A stretch of DNA of 64,000 nt, from assembly GCF_023953965.1 (NCBI RefSeq), contig NZ_JAMLIX010000001.1, forward strand, positions 2,170,501 to 2,234,500. Direction: 5' to 3'. The position numbers and the translations under genes were made by a program. Within the stretch, counting starts at the first letter, position 1. Each line of letters opens with the position of its first letter. The notes under the pieces are model-generated. The model saw only the letters and a program-made list of their open reading frames with translations, was not told the DNA's origin and searched no databases. Of this stretch, positions 36,408-44,519 are shown in pieces. Origin of the DNA: Bosea sp. (in: a-proteobacteria) (GTDB taxonomy: Bacteria; Pseudomonadota; Alphaproteobacteria; Rhizobiales; Beijerinckiaceae).

Positions 36408-37403
36408 TCAGAGCATGCTCGGCAGCACGCGGTCCGGCGGCTTGTGGCCGTCCATGAAGGTCTTGATGTTGACGATGACCTTCTCGCCCATGTCGGCGCG
36501 GCCCTCGTGCGTCGCCGAGCCCAGATGCGGCAGCACCACGACCTTGTGCTGGCGGGCGAGCTTGAGCAGGCGCGGATTGACCGCCGGCTCGCTCTCGAAC
36601 ACGTCGAGGCCTGCGCCGGCGAGCTCGCCGGCCTCCAGCATGCGGGCGAGCGCGGTCTCGTCGACGATCTCGCCGCGGGCGGTGTTCACCAGGATGGCGT
36701 CCGGCTTCATCAGCTTGAGCCGGCGCGCCGAGAGCAGGTGATAGGTCGCCGGCGTATGCGGGCAGTTGATCGAGACGATGTCCATCCGCGCCAGCATCTG
36801 GTCGAGCGAATCCCAATAGGTCGCGTCGAGCTTCTCCTCGATCTGCGGATCGACCCGGCGGCGGTTGTGGTAGTGGATCGAGAGGCCGAATGCGGCGGCC
36901 CGCTTCGCCAGCGCCTGGCCGATCCGGCCCATGCCGACGATGCCCAGCCGCTTGCCGGTGATGCGCCGGCCGAGCATCCAGGTCGGCGACCAGCCGGTCC
37001 ATTCGTCGTCGGGGATGACGCGCGCGCCCTCGGCGATCCGGCGCGCCACCGCGAGGATGAGCGCGATCGTCATGTCGGCGGTGTCGTCGGTCAGGACGCC
37101 CGGCGTATTGGTGACGGTGATGCCGCGCTGCACGGCGCTGGCCACGTCGATCTTGTCGACGCCGTTGCCGAAATTCGCGATCAGCCTGAGCTGCTCGCCG
37201 GCCTGCGCGATGACGGCGGCGTCGATCTTGTCGGTGATGGTCGGCACGAGCACGTCGGCGGTCTTCACCGCCTCGACCAGCGCGGCCTGCGACATCGGCT
37301 TGTCGTCGATGTTGAGCCGGGCGTCGAACAGTTCGCGCATCCGGGTTTCCACCACGGCAGGCAGCTTGCGCGTCACCACCACCAGCGGCTTCTTCTTGGA
37401 CAT
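36408..37403 (-). CDS. 2-hydroxyacid dehydrogenase (glyoxylate/hydroxypyruvate reductase type)
   Basis: A 331-residue D-isomer 2-hydroxyacid dehydrogenase. The NAD loop is GKRLGIVGMGRIGQALAKRA, substrate arginine region ILVNTARGEIVDETAL, and the catalytic His is in VVVLPHLGSATHE; a Glu lies in DVFESEPAVN. I chose the ATG at 37403 because GGAAGGG lies 10 nt before; a GTG three codons upstream is possible. Probably reduces glyoxylate or hydroxypyruvate in the cytoplasm. Confidence 0.88.
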   Translation of the reverse strand: MSKKKPLVVVTRKLPAVVETRMRELFDARLNIDDKPMSQAALVEAVKTADVLVPTITDKIDAAVIAQAGEQLRLIANFGNGVDKIDVASAVQRGITVTNTPGVLTDDTADMTIALILAVARRIAEGARVIPDDEWTGWSPTWMLGRRITGKRLGIVGMGRIGQALAKRAAAFGLSIHYHNRRRVDPQIEEKLDATYWDSLDQMLARMDIVSINCPHTPATYHLLSARRLKLMKPDAILVNTARGEIVDETALARMLEAGELAGAGLDVFESEPAVNPRLLKLARQHKVVVLPHLGSATHEGRADMGEKVIVNIKTFMDGHKPPDRVLPSML

Positions 37404-37614
37404 GGCGGTCACCCTTCCGTCATCGGCCGCATGTCCTCAACCCGCCATTAACCCTGGTGGCCCAGGAATGGGAGTTGCTGCGCGGCGGCATCTTCGTTGT
37501 CTAGAGCACGCGCCGGCCGGATTGCAATGCGTCTGGTCGGGCCGCGCGTTCTGCGGAAGGCGGATGACGGCCGGCTCCGGCCGGGGCGCGGGCCATGCGA
37601 AGGAGAATAGCGGC

Positions 37615-38145
37615 ATGAAGGTCAAGTCGATGCGCTGCTGCGCCCTGGCGGCGCTCGCCCTCGTCGGCCTGCCCGCGGTCGCCTCGGCCCAGGACATGCA
37701 GGCCGGATCGGTGACGAAGCTGCCGGTGCCGCGTTATGTCAGCCTGAAGACGGACCGCGTCAACCTGCGCGAGGGCCCCTCGAAGGAGCATCGCACGCGC
37801 TGGGTCTATCAGCGGGCCGGCCTGCCGGTCGAGATCACGGCGGAATTCGAGACCTGGCGGCGCGTGCGCGATGCCGACGGCACCGAAGGCTGGGTGCTGC
37901 ACAGCCTGCTCTCCGGCCGGCGCACCGCGCTCGTCGCCCCCTGGTCGAAGAAGAAGGACGAGGCTTTCCCGATGCTGAGCGCCGCGGCGGAAGAGGCGCG
38001 CGTCGTCGCCAGGCTTCAGCCCGGCGTCGTCGCCAACGTCGCCTCCTGCGCCGATGCCTGGTGCCGCATCAGCGTCGGCAATCTCAGCGGCTATATCCGC
38101 CAGGAGCGCCTCTGGGGCGTCTATCCGAACGAGAAGGTGGACTGA
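37615..38145 (+). CDS. exported SH3-like domain protein
   Basis: A 176-residue protein. The signal peptide MKVKSMRCCALAALALVGLP ends near ASAQDMQ. Two SH3-like segments follow: YVSLKTDRVNLREGPSKEHR to EGWVLHSLLSG, and ARLQPGVVANVASCADAWCR to GYIRQERLWGVYP. This is the bacterial SH3 family (DUF1058) common in Hyphomicrobiales. AGGAG lies 10 nt upstream. It probably acts in the periplasm on the cell wall; exact role unknown. Confidence 0.88.
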   Translation: MKVKSMRCCALAALALVGLPAVASAQDMQAGSVTKLPVPRYVSLKTDRVNLREGPSKEHRTRWVYQRAGLPVEITAEFETWRRVRDADGTEGWVLHSLLSGRRTALVAPWSKKKDEAFPMLSAAAEEARVVARLQPGVVANVASCADAWCRISVGNLSGYIRQERLWGVYPNEKVD

Positions 38146-38154
38146 GCGCCCGTG

Positions 38155-38200
38155 GTCGTCGTTCCGGCGCGCGCCGCAGGCGCGAACCCGGAATGACGAG
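38155..38200. repeat. extragenic palindromic repeat
   Basis: CGTCGTTCCGG and CCGGAATGACG flank a GC-rich middle GCGCGCGCCGCAGGCGCG. Such CGTCATTCCGGG...CCCGGAATGACG units are widely scattered between genes in alphaproteobacteria. It sits between two converging genes and can end both transcripts. Confidence 0.65.
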
Positions 38201-38211
38201 AGGTGTCCGTA

Positions 38212-38676
38212 TCAGCCCTCGATCCTGCGCAGCCTGACCACGACCTCGACCCGGGCGATCTCGTAGCCCTCGGGCGGCACCGGCAGGCTGGCGACGCCGA
38301 TCGCCTCGGCCGGGATGTCGATCACGCGGTTCTCGCCGTCGACGACGAAATGGTGATGGTCGTGGTCGGCGGTGTCGAAATAGGCCTTGGCGCCGTCCAG
38401 CGTCAGCTCGCGCAAAAGCCCCGCTTCGGTGAACTGGCGCAGCGTGTTGTAGATCGTCGCCAGCGAGACCGGGATGCGCTCCTTCATCGCCTCCTCGAAC
38501 AGCATCTCGGCGCTGACATGGCGCTGGCCCTTGGCGAAAAGCACCCAGCCGAGGGAGACGCGCTGCCGGGTCGGCCGCAAGCCGACGCGCCGGAGCTTCT
38601 GGCGGATGTCGTGGAAGGGACAGCCCTGCCGCGTCGTCGCGCCGTAGCCCTGGTTCTGGATGATCGGCTCGCTCAT
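38212..38676 (-). CDS. irr: iron response regulator Irr (Fur family)
   Basis: A 154-residue Fur-family protein. The DNA-binding part is RVGLRPTRQRVSLGWVLFAK, followed by TIYNTLRQFTEAGLL and a metal or heme site DTADHDHHHF. Near the N-terminus QGCPFHDIR gives a CP heme-regulatory motif at residues 18-20, as in rhizobial Irr that is degraded on heme binding. The frame is open far upstream; the ATG at 38676 fits the family length. It is divergent from fabA, a gene order conserved in Hyphomicrobiales. A palindrome lies 52 nt upstream. Confidence 0.93.
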   Translation of the reverse strand: MSEPIIQNQGYGATTRQGCPFHDIRQKLRRVGLRPTRQRVSLGWVLFAKGQRHVSAEMLFEEAMKERIPVSLATIYNTLRQFTEAGLLRELTLDGAKAYFDTADHDHHHFVVDGENRVIDIPAEAIGVASLPVPPEGYEIARVEVVVRLRRIEG

Positions 38677-38727
38677 GCCCGCTTTCGTGCCCCATGCGAA
38701 CAGGATGTCCGGAGGGCTTCCGTCTCC

Positions 38728-38740
38728 TGGAATAATTCCA
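38728..38740. promoter_or_regulatory. palindrome in the irr promoter (possible iron-control element)
   Basis: TGGAATAATTCCA is a perfect palindrome about 50 nt upstream of irr. The GAA-N3-TTC core resembles Irr-box patterns. It may mediate autoregulation. Confidence 0.45.
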
Positions 38741-38953
38741 AGCTGAAATGTAGGGCCTGGTGTGGCGCGCCGCAAGCATGGCGCAGGCGCGCGCCGCGCC
38801 TTGTTTGATCGGGCGCATCCTGCCTGTGGTTTTCGTGGCCGCGATGCGGGTCGGTGTGTCCGGTGCTCTTTCGTTTCGGGCTTGCGCCGTGTTACGCACG
38901 GCACGAGGAGACATCGGCCGCCCCCGGCCGGTGCCAGGGAGCGCGTCACGGGT

Positions 38954-39466
38954 ATGCAGCGTCAGTCGTCTTTCAGCTACGAGGAGATCCTCGCCTGCGG
39001 TCGCGGGGAACTGTTCGGGCCGGGCAATGCGCAGCTGCCGCTGCCGCCGATGCTGATGTTCGACCGGATCACCGAGATCGCCGAGGCGGGCGGCGAGCAC
39101 GGCAAGGGCCTCGTGCGGGCCGAATTCGACATCAAGCCCGATCTCTGGTTCTTCGACTGCCATTTCAAGGGCGATCCGGTGATGCCGGGGTGCCTCGGTC
39201 TCGACGCGCTCTGGCAGCTCACCGGCTTCTTCCTCGGCTGGCTCGGCCTGCCGGGCCGCGGCCGGGCGCTCGGCGTCGGCGAGGTCAAATTCGCCGACCA
39301 GGTGCTGCCGAGCGTGAAGAAGGTCGTTTACGGCGTCGATTTCAAGCGTGTCTTCAAGTCGAAGCTCGTGCTCGGCATCGCCGATGGCTGGCTGGAGGCC
39401 GACGGCAAGCGGATCTACACGGTCGCCGACATGCGCGTCGGCCTGTTCAAGCCGGAAGCCGCCTGA
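38954..39466 (+). CDS. fabA: 3-hydroxydecanoyl-ACP dehydratase/isomerase
   Basis: A 170-residue hot-dog-fold enzyme. The catalytic pair is H70 in FFDCHFKGDPVMPGC and D84 in LGLDALWQ, at the same numbers as in E. coli. It makes the cis-3-decenoyl-ACP branch point of unsaturated fatty acid synthesis. The ATG at 38954 gives MQRQSSFSYEEILACGRG as expected. It is the first gene of fabA-fabB-fabI. Confidence 0.96.
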   Translation: MQRQSSFSYEEILACGRGELFGPGNAQLPLPPMLMFDRITEIAEAGGEHGKGLVRAEFDIKPDLWFFDCHFKGDPVMPGCLGLDALWQLTGFFLGWLGLPGRGRALGVGEVKFADQVLPSVKKVVYGVDFKRVFKSKLVLGIADGWLEADGKRIYTVADMRVGLFKPEAA

Positions 39467-39581
39467 AGGAAAAGCGCGCCGCGGCCTTGCGCGCGGCGGG
39501 CGGCCGGTCCATGTGCGCGGTTGAGGAATCCGGACCGGCGGCCTGTCCGCCGCCGCCCGCCGAATGCTGGAGTTTTAGGCA

Positions 39582-40808
39582 ATGAGACGCGTCGTGGTCA
39601 CCGGGATGGGCATCGTCTCGTCAATCGGCAACAACACGCAGGAGGTGCTGACCTCGCTGCGCGAGGCGAAATCGGGCATCTCCTTCGTTCCCGAATTTGC
39701 CGAGCACGGCTTCCGCAGCCGCGTCGCCGGCGTGCCGACGCTCGACGCCGCCAGCGTGGTCGACCGCCGCGCCATGCGCTTCCACGGCGGCGGCACGGCC
39801 TGGAACCATGTCGCCATGGAACAGGCGATCGCCGATGCCGGGCTCGAGGCCGGCGAGGTCAGCGACGAGCGCACCGGCATCATCATGGGCTCGGGCGGCC
39901 CCTCGACGCGGGCCCTGATCGACGCCTACGACAAGGCGCGCGAGAGCGGCTCCTCCAAGAAGGTCGGCCCCTTCGCCGTGCCCAAGGGCATGTCCTCCAC
40001 CGCCTCGGCCACGCTCGCGACCTGGTTCAAGATCAGGGGCGTCAACTATTCGATCTCCTCGGCCTGCGCGACCTCGAATCATTGCATCGGCAACGCCTAT
40101 GAGCTGATCCAGTGGGGCAAGCAGGACATCATCTTCGCCGGCGGCTGCGAGGAGCTGGACTGGACGCTCTCCGTGCTCTTCGACGCCATGGGCGCGATGT
40201 CGTCTTCCTTCAACGACCGGCCGGCCGTCGCCTCGCGGGCCTACGACATCGCCCGCGACGGCTTCGTCATCGCCGGGGGCGCCGGCGTCGTGGTGCTGGA
40301 GGAGCTGGAGCACGCCAAGGCGCGCGGCGCGAAGATTTACGGCGAGGTCGTCGGCTACGGCGCGACCTCGGACGGCTACGACATGGTCGCGCCCTCGGGG
40401 GAGGGCGCGGTGCGCTGCATGCGCATGGCGCTGGAGGGCGTGAAGGCGAAGGTCGACTACATCAACCCGCACGGCACCTCGACCCCGGTCGGCGACGGCA
40501 AGGAGATCGAGGCGATCCGCGAGGTTTTCGGCGCCGGCGACAAGGCGCCGCCGATCGCTGCGACCAAATCGCTCACCGGCCATTCGCTCGGCGCCACCGG
40601 CGTGCAGGAGGCGATCTACTCGCTGCTGATGCTGAACAACGACTTCATCTGCGAGAGCGCCCATATCGAGGAGCTCGACCCGGCCTTCGCCGACATGCCG
40701 ATCGTGCGCAAGCGCATCGACGATGCGGGCTTGGGCTGCGTCCTGTCGAATTCCTTCGGTTTCGGCGGCACCAACGCCACCATCGTGATGAAGCGGCTGG
40801 AGGCGTGA
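39582..40808 (+). CDS. fabB: beta-ketoacyl-ACP synthase I
   Basis: A 408-residue condensing enzyme. The catalytic Cys162 is in SSACATSNHC, and the two histidines are in NPHGTSTPVGD and KSLTGHSLGATG. It elongates the unsaturated acyl chain made by FabA. It lies 115 nt after fabA and 7 nt before fabI. Confidence 0.96.
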   Translation: MRRVVVTGMGIVSSIGNNTQEVLTSLREAKSGISFVPEFAEHGFRSRVAGVPTLDAASVVDRRAMRFHGGGTAWNHVAMEQAIADAGLEAGEVSDERTGIIMGSGGPSTRALIDAYDKARESGSSKKVGPFAVPKGMSSTASATLATWFKIRGVNYSISSACATSNHCIGNAYELIQWGKQDIIFAGGCEELDWTLSVLFDAMGAMSSSFNDRPAVASRAYDIARDGFVIAGGAGVVVLEELEHAKARGAKIYGEVVGYGATSDGYDMVAPSGEGAVRCMRMALEGVKAKVDYINPHGTSTPVGDGKEIEAIREVFGAGDKAPPIAATKSLTGHSLGATGVQEAIYSLLMLNNDFICESAHIEELDPAFADMPIVRKRIDDAGLGCVLSNSFGFGGTNATIVMKRLEA

Positions 40809-40815
40809 GGGCCTG

Positions 40816-41649
40816 ATGCTCCCGCTGATGCACGGCAAGCGCGGCCTCGTCATGGGGGTCGCCAACCAGAATTCGATCGCCTGGGGGATCGCGCGCACCC
40901 TCAACGCCCATGGCGCCGAGATCGCCTTCACCTATCAGGGCGATGCGCTCGGCAAGCGGGTCAGGCCGCTGGCGGAGAGCGTCGGCTCGACGCTGGTCCT
41001 GCCCTGCGACGTCGAGGATGCGGCCTCGGTCGACGCAGTCTTCGCCGCGCTCGACGAAGCCTGGGGCGGCGAGCCCGAGCGCAATACACTGGACTTCATC
41101 GTCCACGCCATCGGCTTCTCCGACAAGAACGAGCTGAAGGGCCTCTATGCCGACACCAGCCGCGAGAATTTCTCGCGGACCATGGTGATCTCCTGCTTCT
41201 CCTTCACCGAGGTCGCCCGGCGGGCGGCCGGGCGCATGCCGCATGGCGGCAGCATGATCACGCTGACCTATGGCGGCTCGACCCGGATCATGCCGAACTA
41301 CAACGTCATGGGCGTCGCGAAGGCCGCGCTCGAGGCGAGCGTGCGCTATCTCGCCGGCGATTACGGCCCGCGCGGCATCCGCGTCAACGCGCTCTCGCCC
41401 GGCCCGGTCAGGACGCTGGCCGGCGCCGGCATCTCGGATGCGCGCGCCATGCTGTCCTGGCAGCGCGCCAACTCGCCGCTGCGCAAATCGGTCTCGCTCG
41501 ACGAGATCGGCGGGGCGGCGCTCTATTACCTGTCGGATCTCTCGGGCGGCGTCACCGGCGATGTCCACCATGTCGATGCCGGCTACCACATCACCTCGAT
41601 GCCGGCGCTGGACACCTTGCGCGCGGCCGACAGTGGCAACGGCGACTAG
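40816..41649 (+). CDS. fabI: enoyl-ACP reductase (NADH), FabI
   Basis: A 277-residue divergent SDR. The nucleotide segment is GLVMGVANQNSIAWGIA, and the active Tyr-x6-Lys is Y162-K169 in NYNVMGVAKAALE, followed by SPGPVRTLAGAGI. It reduces enoyl-ACP in the last step of each elongation round. It ends the fabA-fabB-fabI cluster. Confidence 0.95.
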   Translation: MLPLMHGKRGLVMGVANQNSIAWGIARTLNAHGAEIAFTYQGDALGKRVRPLAESVGSTLVLPCDVEDAASVDAVFAALDEAWGGEPERNTLDFIVHAIGFSDKNELKGLYADTSRENFSRTMVISCFSFTEVARRAAGRMPHGGSMITLTYGGSTRIMPNYNVMGVAKAALEASVRYLAGDYGPRGIRVNALSPGPVRTLAGAGISDARAMLSWQRANSPLRKSVSLDEIGGAALYYLSDLSGGVTGDVHHVDAGYHITSMPALDTLRAADSGNGD

Positions 41650-41658
41650 CACGCTGAG

Positions 41659-42789
41659 ATGACACATCCCGCATGTGACGATTCCACCCCGTTTCCCTCG
41701 GCGCAGGCCGTGTCGCCGGACCGCGACTGGGTGTTCCGGGCCATCGACCTGCTGCAATGCGACGGCCGGCGCTCGGCCGACACCCACCTGATCAACCCGG
41801 CGTTTCCCGCGCTGAAGGGGATTTCGATCTACCTGAAGGACGAATCCACCCACCCGACGGGAAGCCTGAAGCACCGCCTGGCGCGCTCGCTTTTCCTTTA
41901 TGGCATCTGCAACGGCCATATCAGCCGGGGCACGACGCTGGTCGAGGCGTCCTCGGGCTCGACGGCCGTTTCGGAAGCCTATTTCGCGCGCCTGCTCGAC
42001 CTGCCCTTCATCGCCGTCATGCCGCGCTCGACCTCGAGCGCCAAGGTGGATGCCATCGAGCGCCTGGGAGGCAGCTGCCATTTCGTCGACGAGCCGGCGC
42101 GGGTCTACGAGACCGCCGCCGCCATCGCCGGGGAGACCGGCGGCCATTATCTCGATCAGTTCACCAATGCCGAGCGGGCGACGGACTGGCGCGGCAACAA
42201 CAACATCGCCGAGAGCACCTTCCGCCAGATGGCCAGCGAGCCCCACCCGGTTCCGCGCTGGGTGGTGATGAGTGCCGGTACCGGCGGCACCGCGGCGACG
42301 ATCGGCCGCTACATCCGCTTCCAGAACCTGTCGACACGGCTCTGCGTGGCCGATGTCGAGAATTCCGTCTTCTTCGATTCCTACAGGACGGGCGACCCGG
42401 CCATCACCTCGGCGCGGCCCTCGCGGATCGAGGGCGTGGGCCGGCCGCGCGTCGAGCCGTCCTTCGTGCCGGGCGTCATCGACCGCATGCTGCGCATACC
42501 CGACGTGGCCTCGATCGCCGCCGCCCATGTGCTGTCGGAACGGCTGTTCCGGCGCGTGGGCGGATCGACGGGGACCAACTTCATGGCCCTGCTGCTGATC
42601 GCGGCCGGCATGATGCGGGAGGGAACGCAAGGGTCGCTCGTCACGCTGATCTGCGATGCCGGCGACCGCTACGCCTCGACCTATTACGAACCCGGCTGGC
42701 TTGCGGCGCAAAAGCTCGATATCGCGCCCTACAAGGCGAAGCTCGACCGCTTTCTCGATACGGGAACCGGCCTGGAAGAGCTGTCCTGA
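41659..42789 (+). CDS. PLP-dependent cysteine synthase-like enzyme (Cds1-type cysteine desulfhydrase)
   Basis: A 376-residue fold-type II PLP enzyme. The PLP lysine is in DESTHPTGSLKHRLARS; ASSGSTAVSEAYFARL is the substrate loop and SAGTGGTAATIGRYIR the phosphate loop. The sequence is closer to Cds1-like proteins, which release sulfide from cysteine, than to CysK. It starts 10 nt after fabI but its role fits the next genes: an ArsR-type sulfur sensor and a DUF2892 protein. Confidence 0.8.
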   Translation: MTHPACDDSTPFPSAQAVSPDRDWVFRAIDLLQCDGRRSADTHLINPAFPALKGISIYLKDESTHPTGSLKHRLARSLFLYGICNGHISRGTTLVEASSGSTAVSEAYFARLLDLPFIAVMPRSTSSAKVDAIERLGGSCHFVDEPARVYETAAAIAGETGGHYLDQFTNAERATDWRGNNNIAESTFRQMASEPHPVPRWVVMSAGTGGTAATIGRYIRFQNLSTRLCVADVENSVFFDSYRTGDPAITSARPSRIEGVGRPRVEPSFVPGVIDRMLRIPDVASIAAAHVLSERLFRRVGGSTGTNFMALLLIAAGMMREGTQGSLVTLICDAGDRYASTYYEPGWLAAQKLDIAPYKAKLDRFLDTGTGLEELS

Positions 42790-42814
42790 GCCGCAGCGGG
42801 GGTCTCAAGATCCT

Positions 42815-43147
42815 TCAGGAGCGCTCGCGACGGCCGCCGGGCGTCTTGGAAACCGGCGCGCAAAACACCGTGTGCATTGCCTGGATCACGCTCAGCGCCT
42901 CGCCCTGGGCGATGTGGTAAAAGACCGTCGTTCCCTCCCGCCGCGCCTCGACGAGACCATCCGCCCGCAGCCGCATGAGCTGCTGGGACATCGGCACCTG
43001 CTCGATCCCGAGCTCTTCACGCAGATCGGCGACCGATTTCTCGCCGTCGACCAGCGCGCAGAGCACCAGGAGACGCTGCGGATGGGACAGGCTGCGCATC
43101 AGCTGGGCCGCCGCCTCCGCCGCCGGGATCATATCCTTTACATTCAT
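42815..43147 (-). CDS. bigR: ArsR-family repressor of BigR/SqrR type
   Basis: A 110-residue winged-helix protein starting MNVKDMIPAAEAAAQLMRSL. Two cysteines, in LLVLCALVDGEKSV and in HTVFCAPVS, are placed as in BigR/SqrR, which form a polysulfide bridge when reactive sulfur is present and then release DNA. The helix-turn-helix is VPMSQQLMRLRADGLVEARR. A longer start at 43183 is possible. An ATTC-N8-GAAT element overlaps the start, as expected for autoregulation. Confidence 0.82.
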   Translation of the reverse strand: MNVKDMIPAAEAAAQLMRSLSHPQRLLVLCALVDGEKSVADLREELGIEQVPMSQQLMRLRADGLVEARREGTTVFYHIAQGEALSVIQAMHTVFCAPVSKTPGGRRERS

Positions 43148-43174
43148 GATATTGAATTTATATTCCTTGAATGT
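43140..43174. promoter_or_regulatory. probable BigR/SqrR operator
   Basis: ATTC-ATGATATT-GAAT lies at 43142-43157 and a further dyad with arms ACATTCA and TGAATGT spans 43140-43174. From memory, SqrR boxes have the ATTC-N8-GAAT form. The site lies between the divergent regulator and the DUF2892 gene and can control both. Confidence 0.6.
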
Positions 43175-43228
43175 TAGATGCAAGCCACCGCACGGGCCGC
43201 TGAGGCTCTTAGCGAGGAGAAAGCCAAA

Positions 43229-43432
43229 ATGACAGTCGATCGCGCCGTGATGATGTTCGCAGGTTTGATGGTCCTGGTCTCGCTGGGGCTCGGTTTTTAT
43301 GTGTCGCCCTGGTGGTATCTGCTCACCGCCTTCGTCGGCCTGAACCTCGTTCAGGCCTCGATCACCGGCTTCTGCCCGGCGGCCATGATCTTCCGCAAGC
43401 TCGGTTGCCGGGCGGGTGCCGCCTTCGAGTGA
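43229..43432 (+). CDS. DUF2892 (YgaP transmembrane-type) membrane protein
   Basis: A 67-residue protein with two membrane helices: VMMFAGLMVLVSLGLGFYVS and WYLLTAFVGLNLVQASITGF, then CPAAMIFRKLGC. This is the membrane hairpin found at the end of the rhodanese YgaP and in BigR operons. AGGAG lies about 10 nt before the ATG at 43229. Probably takes part in sulfide or persulfide handling. Confidence 0.85.
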   Translation: MTVDRAVMMFAGLMVLVSLGLGFYVSPWWYLLTAFVGLNLVQASITGFCPAAMIFRKLGCRAGAAFE

Positions 43433-43487
43433 CGGCAGCCGCCGTCATGTCCATCTCGGGCCGGGCTTTGCCGCCCGGCCGCCGCCC

Positions 43488-44519
43488 ATGAAAGTCGCGC
43501 CTTCCATGCATCGCCCGTTGCCGCATAGCCGCTTCTCGGCCGTTTTGCTCGCGGTCGTCCTCGCCGCCCTGCCGGCGCGGGCGGCCGAGTTCACCGTCAA
43601 GGCCGAGACGATCCCCGAGATGAAGGCCGTGTTCGGCCAGGTCGAGAGCCGGATCGTGGTGCCGGCGCGCGCCCGGATCGGCGGTTCGATCCGCGAGCTC
43701 GGCGTCAGCCAGGGCGACGAGGTCAGGGAAGGTGAGGTGATCGCCGTCGTCGTCGACGACAAGCTTACGCTCCAGCTGACCGCCGCCGACGCCAAGATCG
43801 AGGCGCTCAATTCCCAGCTGGAGAATGCGCGCCTCCAGCTCGAGCGGGCGCAGCAGCTGAGAGCGAGCGGCACCGGCTCGCAGGCCAGCCTCGACCAGGC
43901 GACGATGCTCTTCGAGGTGGCGACCAACCAGGTGGCGGCGGCCAGGGCCGAGAAGGCCGTGATCGCGCAGAGCAGCCGCGAAGGCGACGTGCTGGCGCCC
44001 GCCACGGGCCGGATCCTCACCGTGCCGGTCACGCCGGGCTCGGTCGTCCTGCCCGGCGAGGTGATCGTGCGCATCGCGCCCGGCCCCTACTATCTGCGCC
44101 TGTCGCTGCCGGAGCGCCATGCGGCCGAGATCGTGCAGGATTCGCAAGTCCTCGTCGGCGGGCGGGGCCTGACGCAAGGCCCCGGTGCGTTGCCAGCGGC
44201 GCGACGGGGGCGGATCGTCAAGGTCTATCCGGAAATCGCCGAGGGGCGCGTGATCGCCGATGTCGAGGTAGGGGGAATCGGGGATTATTTCGTCAACGAA
44301 CGCACGCTGGTCCGGGTCCCCGTCGGCAAGCGCAAGGTGCTGGCGGTTCCGCCCGACGCGGTCCGGACAGTCCATGGCGTCGATTATGTGCGCATCGCCG
44401 CCGGCGGTGGCCCGATGGATGTCGCGGTCATTCTGGGCGAGAGCTTCGGGGAGGGCGGGGAGCGGCGCGTCGAGATCCTCTCGGGCCTGCGCGACGGCGA
44501 CCGGGTCCTGCGCCCATGA
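43488..44519 (+). CDS. RND efflux periplasmic adaptor
   Basis: A 343-residue membrane fusion protein. A signal peptide ends near AALPARAAEF, then a lipoyl half (RIGGSIRELGVSQGDEVREG), a helical hairpin (KIEALNSQLENARLQLERAQ) and the second lipoyl half (VLAPATGRILTVPVTPGSVV). The stop overlaps the RND pump start by 4 bp. It links the pump to an outer-membrane channel. No outer-membrane factor gene lies adjacent. Confidence 0.87.
   Translation: MKVAPSMHRPLPHSRFSAVLLAVVLAALPARAAEFTVKAETIPEMKAVFGQVESRIVVPARARIGGSIRELGVSQGDEVREGEVIAVVVDDKLTLQLTAADAKIEALNSQLENARLQLERAQQLRASGTGSQASLDQATMLFEVATNQVAAARAEKAVIAQSSREGDVLAPATGRILTVPVTPGSVVLPGEVIVRIAPGPYYLRLSLPERHAAEIVQDSQVLVGGRGLTQGPGALPAARRGRIVKVYPEIAEGRVIADVEVGGIGDYFVNERTLVRVPVGKRKVLAVPPDAVRTVHGVDYVRIAAGGGPMDVAVILGESFGEGGERRVEILSGLRDGDRVLRP

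Noticed and set aside
40645..42711. A 688-codon minus-strand frame
   Set aside because: Opposite fabB end, fabI and the PLP enzyme; no motif.
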